From Cryobacterium glaciale (GTDB lineage: Bacteria; Actinomycetota; Actinomycetes; Actinomycetales; Microbacteriaceae), in NCBI RefSeq assembly GCF_004402535.1, contig NZ_SOEY01000002.1:24883-88882 (forward strand): 64,000 nucleotides of DNA, in the 5' to 3' direction. The notes below the pieces were generated by a model. That model did not search any database. It saw only the letters and a list, made by a program, of their open reading frames with translations, and was not told where the DNA came from. Shown piece after piece: positions 52,621 to 61,377 of the stretch; the stretch's first letter is position 1; every line of letters starts with the position of its first letter. The position numbers and the translations under genes are program-made.

Positions 52621-53002
52621 ATGCGCGCCCTGATCGTCTTTGAATCGATGTACGGCAATACCCGTCTCGTCGCGGAGGCGATCGGGCGCGGCCTGGACCC
52701 GGCCGAGGTGACCCTCGTTCCGACCGTTCAGGCTGCCGGGGTGGCCCTCGCAGGTCGACCTGCTCGTGGTCGGCGGCCCCACGCACGTGCACGGCATGAG
52801 TCGCCCGAGCACCCGCCAGGGCGCGATCGACGCGGCCGTCACCCCCCAGCACACCCTCCACCTCGAAGCGGATGCCGCCGGCAGCGGCGTGCGCGAATGG
52901 CTCGGCTCCCTGCCCGATCTGGCTGCGCCCCAATCACGGCGTGTCCCGAAATCTACCGGCGTTGCGTACCGTGCTGAGCGGATGTCGTCGCTGATCTCGT
53001 GA
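52621..53002 (+). pseudogene. flavodoxin, frameshifted and 3'-truncated
   Basis: It begins MRALIVFESMYGNTRLVAEA, the FMN-phosphate loop of flavodoxin. Near 52750 (GTGGCCCTCGCAGG) the frame changes, and the continuation LLVVGGPTHVHGMSRPSTRQ appears in the +2 frame. That frame stays flavodoxin-like to about GVREWLGSLPDLAAP (~52932), then turns into unrelated sequence and stops at 53002, without the last third of the fold. At least two lesions make a working product unlikely. Confidence 0.8.
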
Positions 53003-53014
53003 CTTTCGGCCCTA
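52999..53014 (+). promoter_or_regulatory. Dos-box-like site before the second Usp gene
   Basis: GTGACTTTCGGCCCTA, about 100 bp upstream of the Usp start at 53113 and touching the end of the broken flavodoxin. Confidence 0.6.
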
Positions 53015-53112
53015 CTTGGGGATGATCGCCGTGGCTAACCTGAAAGGCAGAAGTCGGCGACGGTCACCCGAGAATTCACTCGCGGCCCAGCACCGCAGAA
53101 AGGGTTGGGCTC

Positions 53113-53991
53113 ATGACTGACACGCTCACTACCGCCAAGATGGTGGTTGCCTGGGACGGAACGGAGCCGGCCCGAGCGGCCCTGAACTGGTCGCTGGCCC
53201 GTGCAATCGGCGGGGACCTCACGCTGGTGCAGGTGCTCGATCGCACGGTGTCGTCGGCGGACTATTTCGCGCTGGAGTCCACGACAGCACGCGCACGTGA
53301 GGTACTCAGCGATGATGCGGAGCGGGTCAGCGCGAAGTATCCGGCGCTGACGGTGCACTCCGAATTGCTCTCCGGAGACCCGATCTCCGAACTGCGCGCG
53401 CTGAGCGGAACGGACACCCTCGTCGTCGTCGGAACCCACCGTCGCCGCGGGTCGACCCTGCGCTACGAATGGTCGATGGGGGCACGCCTGGCCGGTTCGG
53501 CCAACGGACCCGTCGCGATCATTCCGGAGGGCGACAGCGCTGTGCCGTTCAACACCGGGCACACCGGCATCGTGGTCGGCGTCGACGGTTCGGCTGCTTC
53601 CAACGCCGCCATCGAATTCGCGGCGGCCGAAGCCGAGCGTTCCGGCGAAGACCTCATCGCGATCCATGCCTGGCAGGAACCGCTTGTCTGGCGCGACACG
53701 ACCGAACCTGACGCCCGGTTTCTGGAGACCCTGGAGACCTCGCACCGACGCATCCTGGACGAGTCGCTGCGTACCGTCGCCGCCCGCTACTCGATGGTGC
53801 GCATCCGACCGTCGCTGGTGCGAGGCCCGGCCCAGTCGGTGCTGCTCGACGCAGCCCGCGGGGCTGCGCTGCTGGTCGTCGGCGACCACGGCATCAAAGG
53901 CCTGTCGAAATTGCTGCTCGGCTCCGTGAGTCACTCGATCGTCCTGAACATCCAGTCCCCGATGGTGGTCATCCCCGCCCCGACGGCCTGA
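53113..53991 (+). CDS. universal stress protein, two Usp domains
   Basis: 292 residues. Domain 1 (about 8-145) ends LVVVGTHRRRGSTLRYEWSMG, which lacks the full ATP loop. Domain 2 (~150-290) has VVGDHGIKGLSKLLLGSVSH with the canonical GX2GX9GS. It is preceded by a Dos-box-like site, so probably part of the same hypoxia regulon as the Usp at 50429. It is the last backbone gene before the catabolic island. Confidence 0.9.
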   Translation: MTDTLTTAKMVVAWDGTEPARAALNWSLARAIGGDLTLVQVLDRTVSSADYFALESTTARAREVLSDDAERVSAKYPALTVHSELLSGDPISELRALSGTDTLVVVGTHRRRGSTLRYEWSMGARLAGSANGPVAIIPEGDSAVPFNTGHTGIVVGVDGSAASNAAIEFAAAEAERSGEDLIAIHAWQEPLVWRDTTEPDARFLETLETSHRRILDESLRTVAARYSMVRIRPSLVRGPAQSVLLDAARGAALLVVGDHGIKGLSKLLLGSVSHSIVLNIQSPMVVIPAPTA

Positions 53992-54080
53992 CCTCGCGCC
54001 CCGCGCGCCGGACCTGCCATTCATGCCACGATTTCGCGTGAACTTCGCAACCATCCGTCACGATAATATGTACTAGCCGT

Positions 54081-54099
54081 ACCAATCAATCGTTTGTAT
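54081..54099 (-). promoter_or_regulatory. island operator-like motif A
   Basis: On the minus strand CAAACGATTGATTGGT, about 41-57 bp before the SDR start. It matches the sites at 54998 and 55742 at most positions. Confidence 0.5.
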
Positions 54100-54139
54100 T
54101 ATTACTTGAAACCCAACGTTGCACATCTAGGGGGAAACT

Positions 54140-54913
54140 GTGGCAGCCACCGACGCAAGGCGCCCAAATCAGGTTGTTATGGTCACCGGAGCCGCGCGCG
54201 GTATCGGTGCTGCAACGGCGATTCGTTTAGCTTCAGACGGGTTTTCCGTGGCGGTCATCGACCTCGATGAACCATCGTGCGCACGAACTGTCGCAGCCAT
54301 CCAGGACAGTGGCGGGAATGCAGTTGGTATCGGTGCCGATGTCACCGATGCTTCCACCGTCCGCGCAGCGGTCGAGGCCGTGGCCAATAAACTAGGCGCA
54401 CCCACGGGCCTTGTGAACAACGCTGGCATTGTTCGCGACAGTCTGCTGTTCAAAATGGAGGAGAGTGACTGGGATGCGGTGATCTCGGTACACCTGCGTG
54501 GCGCCTTCCTAATGAGCAAGGCGGTGCAGCCACACATGTTCGACGCCGGGTGGGGCCGCATCGTCAATATTTCAAGCACCTCCGCTCTGGGCAACCGGGG
54601 CCAGGCCAACTACGCTGCCGCCAAGGCCGGCCTGCAGGGCTTGACCAAATCTCTCGCAATAGAGCTGGGTGTGTTTGGCGTGACCGTGAACTGCGTAGCC
54701 CCCGGTTTCATCGACACCGAAATGACGCGCTCCACGGCCGCACGCATCGGTAAAACTTTTGAGACGTATTCCGACGAGTTGGTGGCCTCGATACCGGTGG
54801 GGCGCCCAGGCAAACCAAAGGACGTCGCGGCCGCCGTGTCGTTCTTCCTGCGTGACGAAGCGAGTTTCGTTTCAGGGCAGGTCCTTTACGTTGGCGGAGG
54901 GCCTTTCACCTGA
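54140..54913 (+). CDS. SDR-family dehydrogenase (FabG/BadH-like)
   Basis: 257 residues. The cofactor motif is VTGAARGIGAATAIRL (about 15-30), followed by VIDLDE (acidic, so NAD(H)), then LVNNAGIVRDSLLFKM, the active site NISSTSALGNRGQANYAAAK with Tyr and Lys, and IPVGRPGKPKDVAAAVSFFL. It would oxidise a hydroxyacyl-CoA or cyclic alcohol. GTG 54140 follows AGGGGGAAACT. Confidence 0.88.
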   Translation: MAATDARRPNQVVMVTGAARGIGAATAIRLASDGFSVAVIDLDEPSCARTVAAIQDSGGNAVGIGADVTDASTVRAAVEAVANKLGAPTGLVNNAGIVRDSLLFKMEESDWDAVISVHLRGAFLMSKAVQPHMFDAGWGRIVNISSTSALGNRGQANYAAAKAGLQGLTKSLAIELGVFGVTVNCVAPGFIDTEMTRSTAARIGKTFETYSDELVASIPVGRPGKPKDVAAAVSFFLRDEASFVSGQVLYVGGGPFT

Positions 54914-54997
54914 AGGACAAGCCCGACGGCCGCATCGAGAGCCCCGAGAAATGGTAATCGCATTACGCCGATACAATCTTTTCGAACTCGATTTGAG

Positions 54998-55013
54998 CAT
55001 ACAATCGTATGGT
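54998..55013 (+). promoter_or_regulatory. island operator-like motif B
   Basis: CATACAATCGTATGGT, containing the inverted repeat CATAC-AATC-GTATG, about 40 bp before the TetR gene. Confidence 0.6.
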
Positions 55014-55051
55014 AGGTCCCCGACCGGCCTCTCAAAAAAGGAGTGTGTTTT

Positions 55052-55690
55052 GTGGTTAAGGCACTGTCAACCCCGGGAAGTGAACATCAGTCCAATCGGC
55101 GCAATCGTGACGTTGAAGTCATGGACGCGGCGATCAAAGTGTTCTCGCAAAAGGGGTACTCAGCGGCCTCACTGCAAGACATCGCCGACGAAGTCGGCCT
55201 ACTCAAGGGCAGTTTGTACCACTACATAAACTCTAAGGAGAGCCTCCTCTTCAGAGTGCTCCAGGACACGCATCATCACGCAGAAATTATGATGCAAGAA
55301 GTGAATGCGTTGAACCTCCCCGCCCAGGAACGACTCCTGGTTTACGTCGAAAGACTCGCCACCTGGTACTTGGCCAATCTGGAGAGAGCGAGTCTCTACC
55401 TCACCGAATGGCGGTATCTCCAGGGCGAGCATGCCGCGATCACGAAGACTCAGCGACGCGCTTACGACGAATACATGCGTTCGATCCTGATCGAAGCGCA
55501 AGAGACGGGCTTCATCCGCACGGACATGGATATCCGCGTTGCGACCTCGTTCATCATCTCCGCCATCGGAAGCATCCCGACCTGGTACCGCACGTCCCGT
55601 CCGGTCAATCCGGCCCATATCGCTTCAGAACTGTCGTTGCTGGCTTGCTCCAGTGTCTTTGGAAAAATGCCGCCGCTGACCAGCGCGTAG
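55052..55690 (+). CDS. TetR-family regulator of the catabolic island
   Basis: 212 residues from GTG 55052, eight bases after AAAAGGAG. The HTH is VMDAAIKVFSQKGYSAASLQDIADEVGLLKGSLYHYINSKESLL. The ligand domain (DTHHHAEIMMQEVN...) resembles TetR regulators that bind acyl-CoA thioesters, such as KstR2/FadR types. It probably binds the 16-bp motif found before the SDR, its own gene and the hydratase. Confidence 0.9.
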   Translation: MVKALSTPGSEHQSNRRNRDVEVMDAAIKVFSQKGYSAASLQDIADEVGLLKGSLYHYINSKESLLFRVLQDTHHHAEIMMQEVNALNLPAQERLLVYVERLATWYLANLERASLYLTEWRYLQGEHAAITKTQRRAYDEYMRSILIEAQETGFIRTDMDIRVATSFIISAIGSIPTWYRTSRPVNPAHIASELSLLACSSVFGKMPPLTSA

Positions 55691-55741
55691 GGGCCGCTCG
55701 ACCACACTGGTCTACTCTGGGCGGTCTTCGTGCTCTAGACT

Positions 55742-55757
55742 CAAACGATCGTATGGT
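55742..55757 (+). promoter_or_regulatory. island operator-like motif C
   Basis: CAAACGATCGTATGGT, 15 bp before the enoyl-CoA hydratase start, close to where RNA polymerase would bind. It is identical to motif B at 14 of 16 positions. Confidence 0.6.
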
Positions 55758-55772
55758 TGATCGGAGATCGAA

Positions 55773-56540
55773 ATGTCGACTGAAGCACACCCACTCATCA
55801 TCGAGCAGCGGCTCGGCGTCCTTTCACTGACGCTCAACCGCCCACAGGCTCGTAACGCCATCAACTGGGATCTGCGACGAGCGCTCGATGTCGCTATCAG
55901 AGTCAACGCCACAGCCTCGGAGGTACGGGTTGTCGTTATCCGTGGCGCAGGCAAGACATTTTGTGCGGGTGGTGACATCAAGCAGATGGGCGGCGGAATG
56001 GCCGACTCTCTCGCCAAGCTCGACCTGGCCGGGAGCATCATCACAGCGATTGCCGAACTGAATAAGCCCGTGGTCGGTGCTATCCAGGGCGACGCAGCCG
56101 GGGCGGGCATGAGCCTGGCCCTAGCCTGCGACTTGGTCGTGGCGGATACGTCTGCACGGTTTCATCCATCATTCGTTCATCGTGGGTTGGCCCCCGACAT
56201 GTCAGGCTCGTTCTGGTTGAGCCGCCAGGTGGGAATCCATCGAGCCAAAGAAATCCTGCTTTCGGGTCGAACCGTCGGCGTCAACGAGGCCGCCGGTCTC
56301 GGTCTCGTTTCGCACGTCTGGGAACCCGCGACCTTCGAGGCACAACTCGATGGCTATCTCGGCACGCTGGCCGCCGGCCCGACCGCAGCCTATGGCGCCA
56401 TCAAGCAGCTGGTGAACAGCAGCTTTGAAAGCCCCCTGGCACGTCAACTCGACCGCGAGGCGCTGTCCCAATTGATGCTCAGCGGTACGCCGGAGCACAG
56501 TGACAGCGTAGCGGCGTTCACCTCACGGAGCCAGGGCTAG
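55773..56540 (+). CDS. enoyl-CoA hydratase/isomerase
   Basis: 255 residues of crotonase fold. Oxyanion-hole segments are VVIRGAGKTFCAGGDIKQM (about 50-68) and GDAAGAGMSLALACDLVV. The region HPSFVHRGLAPDMSGSFWLSR retains an Asp but not the classic second catalytic Glu, so isomerase or hydrolase activity is possible. It lies between the TetR gene and the Liv transporter. Confidence 0.87.
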   Translation: MSTEAHPLIIEQRLGVLSLTLNRPQARNAINWDLRRALDVAIRVNATASEVRVVVIRGAGKTFCAGGDIKQMGGGMADSLAKLDLAGSIITAIAELNKPVVGAIQGDAAGAGMSLALACDLVVADTSARFHPSFVHRGLAPDMSGSFWLSRQVGIHRAKEILLSGRTVGVNEAAGLGLVSHVWEPATFEAQLDGYLGTLAAGPTAAYGAIKQLVNSSFESPLARQLDREALSQLMLSGTPEHSDSVAAFTSRSQG

Positions 56541-56658
56541 CTTCACCAACCCACTTCATCGACCGAACAAGCACCCCCAGGCGGACCGTTCGTTGGCCCT
56601 CGGCGTTCGGTCTGCGGTGGGCCGCGTCAGGCTCGCCGAAATCAATATAGATAAATCA

Positions 56659-56672
56659 ACCAGACATCTGGT
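56659..56672. promoter_or_regulatory. palindrome before the Liv operon
   Basis: ACCAGA-CA-TCTGGT, 56 bp before the binding-protein start, in an AT-rich 187-bp gap that also contains GTAC-N5-GTAC. A candidate operator different from motifs A-C. Confidence 0.4.
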
Positions 56673-56727
56673 AGATTTGCGAATAGCTTATCTGCAGTAC
56701 ACCGTCGTACTTATCAGGGGATCACAT

Positions 56728-57972
56728 ATGTCGAAATCACATTTCAAGCCAGTTTTGGCACTCGCGCTTATGGGAACACTCGCTCTCACCGCGTGTGCTT
56801 CCACGGCCGGAGATTCAACGTCGGAGGCCGAAGCTCCCATCACAATCGGCGTCCTTCTTCCGCTCACCGGCCCGCTTTCCACACTTGGTAAGGAGATGCA
56901 GAACGGCTACGAAGTGGCCCGCACGCTCTTCAATGAAGCCGGCGGGGTCGACGGTCGCCAGATCGAGTTCCAGGTCAGCGACGCCCCAACTCCAGAAGAC
57001 GCCGTTTCCGTCGCTGGCACCTTGAGCACCGACCCGGATGTGACTGCCATCATGGGCTCCTACTCGAGCTCCATCGCCATTCCGGCCTCGGCTGTCGCCA
57101 GCCGAAATCAGATGCCGTACTGGGAAACCGGAAGCGTTGCCGCGGCGACCACCGACCGAGGCCTGTCGCATCTGTACCGCACGGTGATCAGTGCGGCCAT
57201 GCCGGCATACTCGAACGCGACACAGGAGTTCATCTCTAAGGTAGCCGCTCCTGCGCTCGAATCTTCGCCCGACGAACTTCGCTTCGGGCTCGTCTTCGAA
57301 GACGGCGCTTACGGCACTTCAGCCTCGGATCAGTTCAAAGCACTAGCCGGCACCGAGGGCTATAATCTCGTGGCGACGGAATCGTACGCGGCCAATACGA
57401 ACGACCTGACATCGGTGATCGAGCGGCTCAAGGCCGCCAAAATCGACGTGCTGTACTCCGTTCCCAATATCAATGACGCGATCCTCCTCACGCAGCAGTC
57501 GGCCGCCCTCGGATTCAAACCCGCCTACACGCTGGGCAATGGCACCGGATACACGAGCGTCGACTTCATTGCAGCCGTCGGTGACACCGCTGACGGACTG
57601 GTCGTTGCCGATGCCGCACCCCTGAACATTTCCGACAGCCTGCTTAGCGCCGACCTTTCGCCGACCTACAGCGAATTCATCACGGCCTACGAGGAACAGA
57701 TCGGCCGCAAGCCCCTGACCCACGCCACCCTTGGCTATGTCGGAGCAACGGTTCTCTTTCAGGAAGTGCTCTCGAAGGCAGAAACCCTCGACGCTGATGG
57801 AATCGTCGCCGCAGCCGAAGCCGTCGACCTCGGCCCCGGCGAGACGGTGGCCTCGTTCGGTGTCAAATTCGACGAAACGGGCCAGAACGAACGCGCCGGC
57901 TGGTTCTTCATGCAGTACCAGGAAGGCGAACTCGTGACGATCTACCCGACCGCACTGGCTTCAGGGCAGTAA
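56728..57972 (+). CDS. livK: branched-chain-type ABC importer, substrate-binding lipoprotein
   Basis: 414 residues. The lipoprotein signal ends LALTACAST (lipobox LTAC). The Peripla_BP_6 fold begins ITIGVLLPLTGPLSTLGKEMQNGYEVA. Relatives bind amino acids but also aromatic and alicyclic acids. The other island genes point to a cyclic or branched carboxylic acid. ATG 56728 follows AGGGGATCACAT. Confidence 0.9.
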   Translation: MSKSHFKPVLALALMGTLALTACASTAGDSTSEAEAPITIGVLLPLTGPLSTLGKEMQNGYEVARTLFNEAGGVDGRQIEFQVSDAPTPEDAVSVAGTLSTDPDVTAIMGSYSSSIAIPASAVASRNQMPYWETGSVAAATTDRGLSHLYRTVISAAMPAYSNATQEFISKVAAPALESSPDELRFGLVFEDGAYGTSASDQFKALAGTEGYNLVATESYAANTNDLTSVIERLKAAKIDVLYSVPNINDAILLTQQSAALGFKPAYTLGNGTGYTSVDFIAAVGDTADGLVVADAAPLNISDSLLSADLSPTYSEFITAYEEQIGRKPLTHATLGYVGATVLFQEVLSKAETLDADGIVAAAEAVDLGPGETVASFGVKFDETGQNERAGWFFMQYQEGELVTIYPTALASGQ

Positions 57973-58033
57973 GTCTCGAAGTAGTGACTACGACCAGCCA
58001 GAGCTGCACCATGACCCCGAGGCGAGGACAAAC

Positions 58034-58900
58034 ATGACCACCATACAAATACTCGTCTCGGGGGTCCTCATTGGGGGCGTCTACGCGCTCTTGGCGGTCG
58101 GGATCACGCTCGTGCTCGGGGTCATGAAGATCGTGAACTTCGCGCAGGGTGAACTCCTGATGGTGGGAATGTACCTCACCCTCCTGCTCCACACTGTTCT
58201 CGGCCTTCACCCGTACGTCGCTTTTCCGATCGTCGTTGTCGCGCTCTTCGGCCTCGGGGCCGGCATACATTTCGGCCTACTTCGGTGGGTTGTCGATCGT
58301 GGGCACACCCAGCAGATCGTGCTCACGCTCGGCATTGGCATCGTGCTTCAAAGCGCCGCGCTGATGATCTTCGGGGGCTCCTTCCAGTCGCTGCAGATCG
58401 AGCCGTTTCGGGGCGGCTCGATCGTGATCGGTTCGATCTCCATCGGCACGACCCGCCTCGCAGCGTTCGTTGTCGCTGGAATTGCCACGATCGCCCTGCT
58501 GTTCCTGCTCGATCGCACCCTCACCGGAAAGGCCATGCGGGCAACGGCAATGGATCGTGACGCCGCGACCCTGATGGGCATCCCGGTTCAGCGCGTCTAT
58601 CTGATCACGATGGGAATCGGCTCAGCACTGGCCGGAGCGGCCGGTGTCATGCTCATGCCCATCTACCCGGTCTACCCGACGGTCGGCGTGAATATCCTTC
58701 TCATCGGATTCGTCGTCGTCGTTCTCGGCGGACTCGGCAGCGTCGCCGGAGCATTCCTGGGGGGCATCATCATCGGCGTCGTCGAGGCCCTGGCAGGGTT
58801 CTGGCTGGGAGCCGCGATGAGCCAGATCGTGGTGTTCGCGCTGTTCATCGTGATCTTGCTGGTTCGTCCGCAGGGAATTCTCAAAGGAGATACCGTATGA
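58034..58900 (+). CDS. livH: branched-chain-type ABC importer, permease LivH
   Basis: 288 residues, about eight membrane helices. The start ILVSGVLIGGVYALLAVGITLVLGVMKIVNFAQGELLM is characteristic, and the ATPase-contact loop ATLMGIPVQRVYLITMGIGSALAGAAGVM is intact. The stop overlaps the livM start (ATGA). Confidence 0.94.
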   Translation: MTTIQILVSGVLIGGVYALLAVGITLVLGVMKIVNFAQGELLMVGMYLTLLLHTVLGLHPYVAFPIVVVALFGLGAGIHFGLLRWVVDRGHTQQIVLTLGIGIVLQSAALMIFGGSFQSLQIEPFRGGSIVIGSISIGTTRLAAFVVAGIATIALLFLLDRTLTGKAMRATAMDRDAATLMGIPVQRVYLITMGIGSALAGAAGVMLMPIYPVYPTVGVNILLIGFVVVVLGGLGSVAGAFLGGIIIGVVEALAGFWLGAAMSQIVVFALFIVILLVRPQGILKGDTV

Positions 58901-59934
58901 GCCAGCAGATCGTCAACCGTTCATCAGGCCCTATCGACCCAATGGTCAGGTCCCGGCCCCTCCCGAAGCATTCCCTGCTCATCGGATTCGGCGTGGTCGC
59001 GATTGCACTCCTCGCGTTCGTGTCCTCGTCCGCGCCCGTATTCTATGGGCACATGATCGTGATGACGCTCATCTATGCGGCGCTCGCCACATCGTGGAAC
59101 ATCATTGGCGGCTTTGCCGGCCAGCTCTCGCTGGGGCACGCAGCGTTCTTCGGCCTTGGTGCCTACACGAGCTCGATACTCTTTGTGGACTTCGGCATCT
59201 CGCCGTGGATCGGTCTCCTGATTGCACTCCTGGGCGGTGCCACGCTAGGTCTTCTGATCGGAATCCCGACGTTTCGACTACGCGGCCCCTACTTCGCGCT
59301 GGCCACCCTCGCCCTCGGCATAATTCTGCTGAACGTGGCCGTTCACTTCCGTGAGCTCACGGGAGGCCACGTCGGCATCTCGTTGCCCCCCACGGAAGGC
59401 TGGGGAACGATGACCTTCCTTAACCGCTGGCAGTACGTCGTCATAGCCGGTGGCTACCTTCTGGTCTGCCTCCTGATCAGCGGGATAATCTTGTCCAACC
59501 GGTTCGGCTACCAGCTCGCCGCGGTGCGCGAAGACGAAGAAGCCGCTCGGGCTCTCGGCGTGAATGCAACGCGGGTCAAGCTCCTTGCCGGAACGCTCAG
59601 CGGTGGTCTGGCCGCGGGCATCGGCACGATCTACGCGCAATACATCCTGTTTCTCACCCCGGACAGCGTACTCGGAACGGCTGTCTCGATCGAGATCATC
59701 GTTCTGGCAATCGTCGGCGGCAGCGGCAAACTCTACGGTCCCTTACTCGGCGCCGTCCTGCTGATTCCTGCCGGTCAACTGGTTCTTCGCGAATTCGGCG
59801 GCGCGCTTCCCGGCCTGCACACACTCGTCTACGGGGTCATCGTGATCATCGTGATCCTTCTCTTCCCCCGAGGAATCTGGGGCATGCTCACTGACACCGC
59901 AGCCTTGATCAATCGTCGAAGGAAGCACTCATGA
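58897..59934 (+). CDS. livM: branched-chain-type ABC importer, permease LivM
   Basis: 345 residues. LivM marks are ATSWNIIGGFAGQLSLGHAAFFGLGAY, LRGPYFALATLALG and the coupling segment VREDEEAARALGVNATRVKLLAGTLSGGLAAGIG. It pairs with LivH to form the channel. 4-bp overlaps link it to its neighbours. Confidence 0.94.
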   Translation: MSQQIVNRSSGPIDPMVRSRPLPKHSLLIGFGVVAIALLAFVSSSAPVFYGHMIVMTLIYAALATSWNIIGGFAGQLSLGHAAFFGLGAYTSSILFVDFGISPWIGLLIALLGGATLGLLIGIPTFRLRGPYFALATLALGIILLNVAVHFRELTGGHVGISLPPTEGWGTMTFLNRWQYVVIAGGYLLVCLLISGIILSNRFGYQLAAVREDEEAARALGVNATRVKLLAGTLSGGLAAGIGTIYAQYILFLTPDSVLGTAVSIEIIVLAIVGGSGKLYGPLLGAVLLIPAGQLVLREFGGALPGLHTLVYGVIVIIVILLFPRGIWGMLTDTAALINRRRKHS

Positions 59935-60662
59935 GCACACTAATGTTGAGAACGACTGGAATCACGAAGCGCTTCGGCGGTGTCACTGCAGTGGATTCCC
60001 TGGACCTCGAGATCTTCGAGAACGAGATCGTCGGACTACTCGGACCGAACGGTGCGGGGAAGAGCACGCTCTTCAACTTGATAGCTGGGGCACTTCCGCC
60101 CGATACGGGCCGTCTGGAAGTTTTCGGAGAAGACGTGACCGGCCAACCCGCGCATCGAATGTGCCAGAGGGGCGTAGCGCGCACTTTTCAAATTGTTCGG
60201 CCCCTGGCTGGCTTGACCGTTCTCGAGAATGCCATGGTTGGCGCCTTCGCGAAGACGAGATCGGTGCGCCACGCGCGGGAGCGCGCCGAGGCGGCACTCG
60301 ACCTGGTGGGGTTGTCCGAGATGGTCACCACAATGGCGTCAAGTCTGACGCTCGGTCATCGAAAGCGGCTCGAGGTGGCTCGTGCGCTCGCGTCCCAGCC
60401 ACAGCTCCTGTTGCTCGATGAGATGATGGCCGGACTCAACCCTGCGGAGCTTGATCCCTTCATTGAGATCTTGCGCGATGTGAATCGGCAGGGTGTCACC
60501 ATCATCGTGGTCGAGCACGTGGTGCACGCCGTCATGCAGCTCGCCAGTCGCATCGTGGTCATTAGTCAGGGGCGAAAGATTTCAGAAGGTCTGCCCGCAA
60601 GCGTAATGAGCAGCCGTGCGGTTGTCGAAGCATATCTGGGAGACGATTTTGCCATTTCTTGA
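59931..60662 (+). CDS. livG: branched-chain-type ABC importer, ATPase LivG
   Basis: 243 residues. Walker A is GPNGAGKST (~38-46), the Q-loop region is GVARTFQIVRPL, and Walker B is LLLLDEMMAGLNP. The signature segment SLTLGHRKRLEVARAL has TLGHRKR in place of LSGGQQR, close to other LivG proteins. It energises uptake with LivF. Confidence 0.93.
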   Translation: MSTLMLRTTGITKRFGGVTAVDSLDLEIFENEIVGLLGPNGAGKSTLFNLIAGALPPDTGRLEVFGEDVTGQPAHRMCQRGVARTFQIVRPLAGLTVLENAMVGAFAKTRSVRHARERAEAALDLVGLSEMVTTMASSLTLGHRKRLEVARALASQPQLLLLDEMMAGLNPAELDPFIEILRDVNRQGVTIIVVEHVVHAVMQLASRIVVISQGRKISEGLPASVMSSRAVVEAYLGDDFAIS

Positions 60663-61377
60663 AATTCACGATGTCCGCGTCAACTACGGCGAGGTGGAGG
60701 CTCTCCGCGGAGCCACGCTGAGCGTCAACGAGGGTGAGACCGTCGCAATTGTCGGTGCAAACGGCGCCGGCAAGACGACGCTCATCAATTCGATTTCCGG
60801 ATTGAATCGCCTGTCCAGCGGTTCAATCATGTTCGAGGGCCAGCCCCTGGGCGACCTGAAGCCCCACCGACTCCCCGAGCTCGGCATCGTTCAGGTGCCG
60901 GAAGGGCGCCGGCTTTTCGCTCGGCTCAGTGTCGACGACAATCTCCAGCTCGGCGCCTATCACAAGCGTGCGCGACGCGACTCAGTGAAGGGCCGCGAAG
61001 AGATCTACCGGCTTCTCCCAGTGCTTCAGGACCGAAAAGACCAGCTGGCCGGAACATTGAGCGGAGGCCAGCAGCAGATGCTGGCGATCGGCCGAGCCCT
61101 CATGGCTCAGCCGCGTCTCTTGTTGCTCGACGAGCCGTCTCTCGGACTTGCGCCCATCGTTGTCACCGAACTCTTCAGCATTATTGCGCGAATCGCCAGC
61201 GAGGGCACGGCCGTGCTGCTGGTTGAGCAAAATGTATCGCGCGCCCTGGCCCTGTCGAACCGCGCCTACGCACTCCAGCAGGGAACGGTCATCATGGAGG
61301 GAACCGGTCAGGAGCTGCTCAATGATCCAGGCCTGCCCGCCGCGATGCTCGGCATCGCGGCGGCCGCGAAGGAGTAA
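60649..61377 (+). CDS. livF: branched-chain-type ABC importer, ATPase LivF
   Basis: About 242 residues. Walker A is GANGAGKTT, signature LSGGQQQMLAIGRAL and Walker B LLLLDEPSLGLAP. I chose the TTG at 60649, with GGGAG seven bases upstream, starting just before the conserved FLEIHDVRVNYG. This overlaps livG by 14 bp. Its TAA directly abuts the TAG of the convergent acyl-CoA dehydrogenase. Confidence 0.93.
   Translation: MPFLEIHDVRVNYGEVEALRGATLSVNEGETVAIVGANGAGKTTLINSISGLNRLSSGSIMFEGQPLGDLKPHRLPELGIVQVPEGRRLFARLSVDDNLQLGAYHKRARRDSVKGREEIYRLLPVLQDRKDQLAGTLSGGQQQMLAIGRALMAQPRLLLLDEPSLGLAPIVVTELFSIIARIASEGTAVLLVEQNVSRALALSNRAYALQQGTVIMEGTGQELLNDPGLPAAMLGIAAAAKE

Noticed and set aside
52766..53002. 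Separate small gene after the alcohol dehydrogenase
   Set aside because: Its first part is the continuation of the flavodoxin fold in a shifted frame, so it is a fragment of one broken gene.
57975..57997. Palindrome GTAGTGACTAC after livK as a terminator
   Set aside because: The stem is only five bases with no T tract, and livH follows in the same operon.
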